Source of the DNA: Planctomycetota bacterium
GTDB taxonomy: Bacteria > Planctomycetota > B129-G9
DNA: 5,388 nt
NCBI GenBank assembly: GCA_003644325.1
Contig: QNCA01000133.1
Location: 1-5,388 of the forward strand
Reading direction: 5' to 3'
The position numbers were made by a program, and so were the translations under genes. Shown one piece after another: positions 4,510 to 5,388 of this stretch. Numbering within the stretch: position 1 is the stretch's first letter; each line of letters begins with the position of its first letter. Below the pieces are notes generated by a model. The model had not been told where the DNA came from. It saw only the letters and a program-made list of their open reading frames with translations, and did not search any database.

Positions 4510-5388
4510 GACTCCTCCATGACTCTCTGTATGCATCCCTGGATTCTTGCCGCGCACCGCCGGTACTGGTCCGGCGGCCCGCCTATCGGGTCTTCGATAT
4601 CGCGCCCGTCCGGGTCCAGCAGAAACACCTTCTTCTCCAGCGCGGGCATCCATTCCACCAGTATCTTCTTGTGCAGCGCCGCCATGACGTATATCTTGTC
4701 GGCGCTCTCCACCAACTCCGCGCGGACCGGCTGTGCCCGGTGATTGTTGATGTCGCAGCCGTATTCGCTCATTACCCTTATCGCCGCCGCGCTGGCCCGG
4801 CCGCCCTGTATCGCCGCCGTGCCCGTGGATACCACCCTGTAGCCTTTTTTCTCCAGTTCGCCCGGCTTTATGCCCGTCTTTTCCGCCAGGGCCTTCCGGT
4901 AGAGCGCCTCCGCCATTGGACTGCGGCAGGAGTTGCCCGTACAGACAAACAGCACCGTTTCCCCCTCCAGCGCCGCTATCATCTGCCGCGTGATTATCCC
5001 TTCCCGCAGCAGCCGCCAGCCTTTGGGTGTTACGCGCACTACCGTGCTGGACTGTTTCAGAGGCGTCCGCCCGGCGTCTATCAGCACGTCTATCTTGCCG
5101 TCCAGGGCCTTGAGCACCTGCTCGGGACTCTCCGGCGGGGGATAGCCCGCCAGGTTCGCGCTGGGCGCGGCCACCGGCACCTCGGCCAGGCGGATGAAAT
5201 CCTGCGCCAGTTTGTTCGCCGGAAATCTTATGCCGACACCCGCGCCCGCATTGCCCGGAAACACTATCGTGAGCGGCCCCGGCCAGTACTTGTCCATGAG
5301 CCGCCTGGCCAGCGGGGGTATTTCCTCCACGTAGCGATAGACCTCGCCCACGTAAGCGACGTGTATGCTCAGCGGCTTTTCCCTGGGA
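4506..5388 (-). CDS. tsaC: Threonylcarbamoyl-AMP synthase / LMW phosphatase fusion (5' partial)
   Basis: 293 residues are visible; the start lies beyond the window. GTG at 5351 is an internal valine, because the frame continues upstream as PREKPLSIHVAY, the KPLS segment of YrdC proteins. Visible residues 1 to about 140 form the later part of a YrdC/TsaC domain: YWPGPLTIVF (34-43), IRFPANK (53-59), APSANLAG (74-81) and SSTVVRV (113-119). The domain makes threonylcarbamoyl-AMP for the t6A tRNA modification, but its first 50 or so residues are missing. No separate Sua5 C-terminal domain is present; a low-molecular-weight protein phosphatase follows at once. That domain has P-loop VCTGNSCRSP (nucleophile Cys149, CX5R at 4923-4943) and a general-acid Asp in EDPIGGPPDQY (Asp266, 4590-4592). 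In the P-loop, Ser replaces the Thr of the B. subtilis arginine phosphatase YwlE (CTGNTCR), where tyrosine phosphatases usually have Ile, so a protein-arginine phosphatase role is possible. Confidence 0.93.
   Translation of the reverse strand, partial: PREKPLSIHVAYVGEVYRYVEEIPPLARRLMDKYWPGPLTIVFPGNAGAGVGIRFPANKLAQDFIRLAEVPVAAPSANLAGYPPPESPEQVLKALDGKIDVLIDAGRTPLKQSSTVVRVTPKGWRLLREGIITRQMIAALEGETVLFVCTGNSCRSPMAEALYRKALAEKTGIKPGELEKKGYRVVSTGTAAIQGGRASAAAIRVMSEYGCDINNHRAQPVRAELVESADKIYVMAALHKKILVEWMPALEKKVFLLDPDGRDIEDPIGGPPDQYRRCAARIQGCIQRVMEES

Noticed and set aside
4045..4743. 232-residue plus-strand open frame
   Set aside because: It is a shadow across rpiB and the phosphatase domain, produced by high G+C. 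It lacks coherent protein features.
5349..5351. GTG as the start of the YrdC-phosphatase gene
   Set aside because: The frame continues upstream with the conserved KPLSIHVA segment of YrdC proteins, so the gene simply runs off the window.

Overview
The window looks like chromosomal DNA from an uncultured, fairly GC-rich bacterium, most plausibly a planctomycete or a close relative. The lineage call is an inference. It rests on the large membrane-anchored TPR protein with a degenerate transglutaminase-like middle, an arrangement I associate with planctomycetes, and on the dispersed AT-punctuated repeats between genes. The YrdC-phosphatase fusion is compatible with it. No rRNA, tRNA, CRISPR array or recognisable transposase is present.

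Left edge (1-837, plus strand): the last 16 codons of an unidentified gene are followed 3 bp later by a 260-residue helical-repeat protein. The spacing, the repeat fold and the AT-rich start suggest an effector/immunity-type pair, but the upstream partner lies outside the window.

Middle (838-2122): a gene-poor, patchwork segment. It holds two copies, in opposite orientation, of a dispersed repeat family (about 960-1061 and 2053-2107), a heptamer tandem repeat (2018-2052), a good sigma-70-like promoter followed by a frame-disrupted small membrane-protein reading frame (1209-1467), and a minus-strand hicB-hicA toxin-antitoxin module with its own extended -10 promoter. HicB is intact but short. 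HicA carries an in-frame TAG at codon 27, before its catalytic histidine, and is otherwise intact to its normal end.

Right (2123-5388, minus strand): a tight three-gene operon whose stop and start codons overlap, transcribed leftwards. It begins beyond the window with a fusion of a threonylcarbamoyl-AMP synthase (TsaC/YrdC) domain and a low-molecular-weight protein phosphatase. This is followed by ribose-5-phosphate isomerase B (rpiB) and then the 649-residue membrane-anchored TPR protein. The order Sua5/YrdC - LMW phosphatase - RpiB is the same as ywlC-ywlE-ywlF in Bacillus subtilis, so the first part is an old conserved neighbourhood with two members fused. The TPR protein is the lineage-specific addition.
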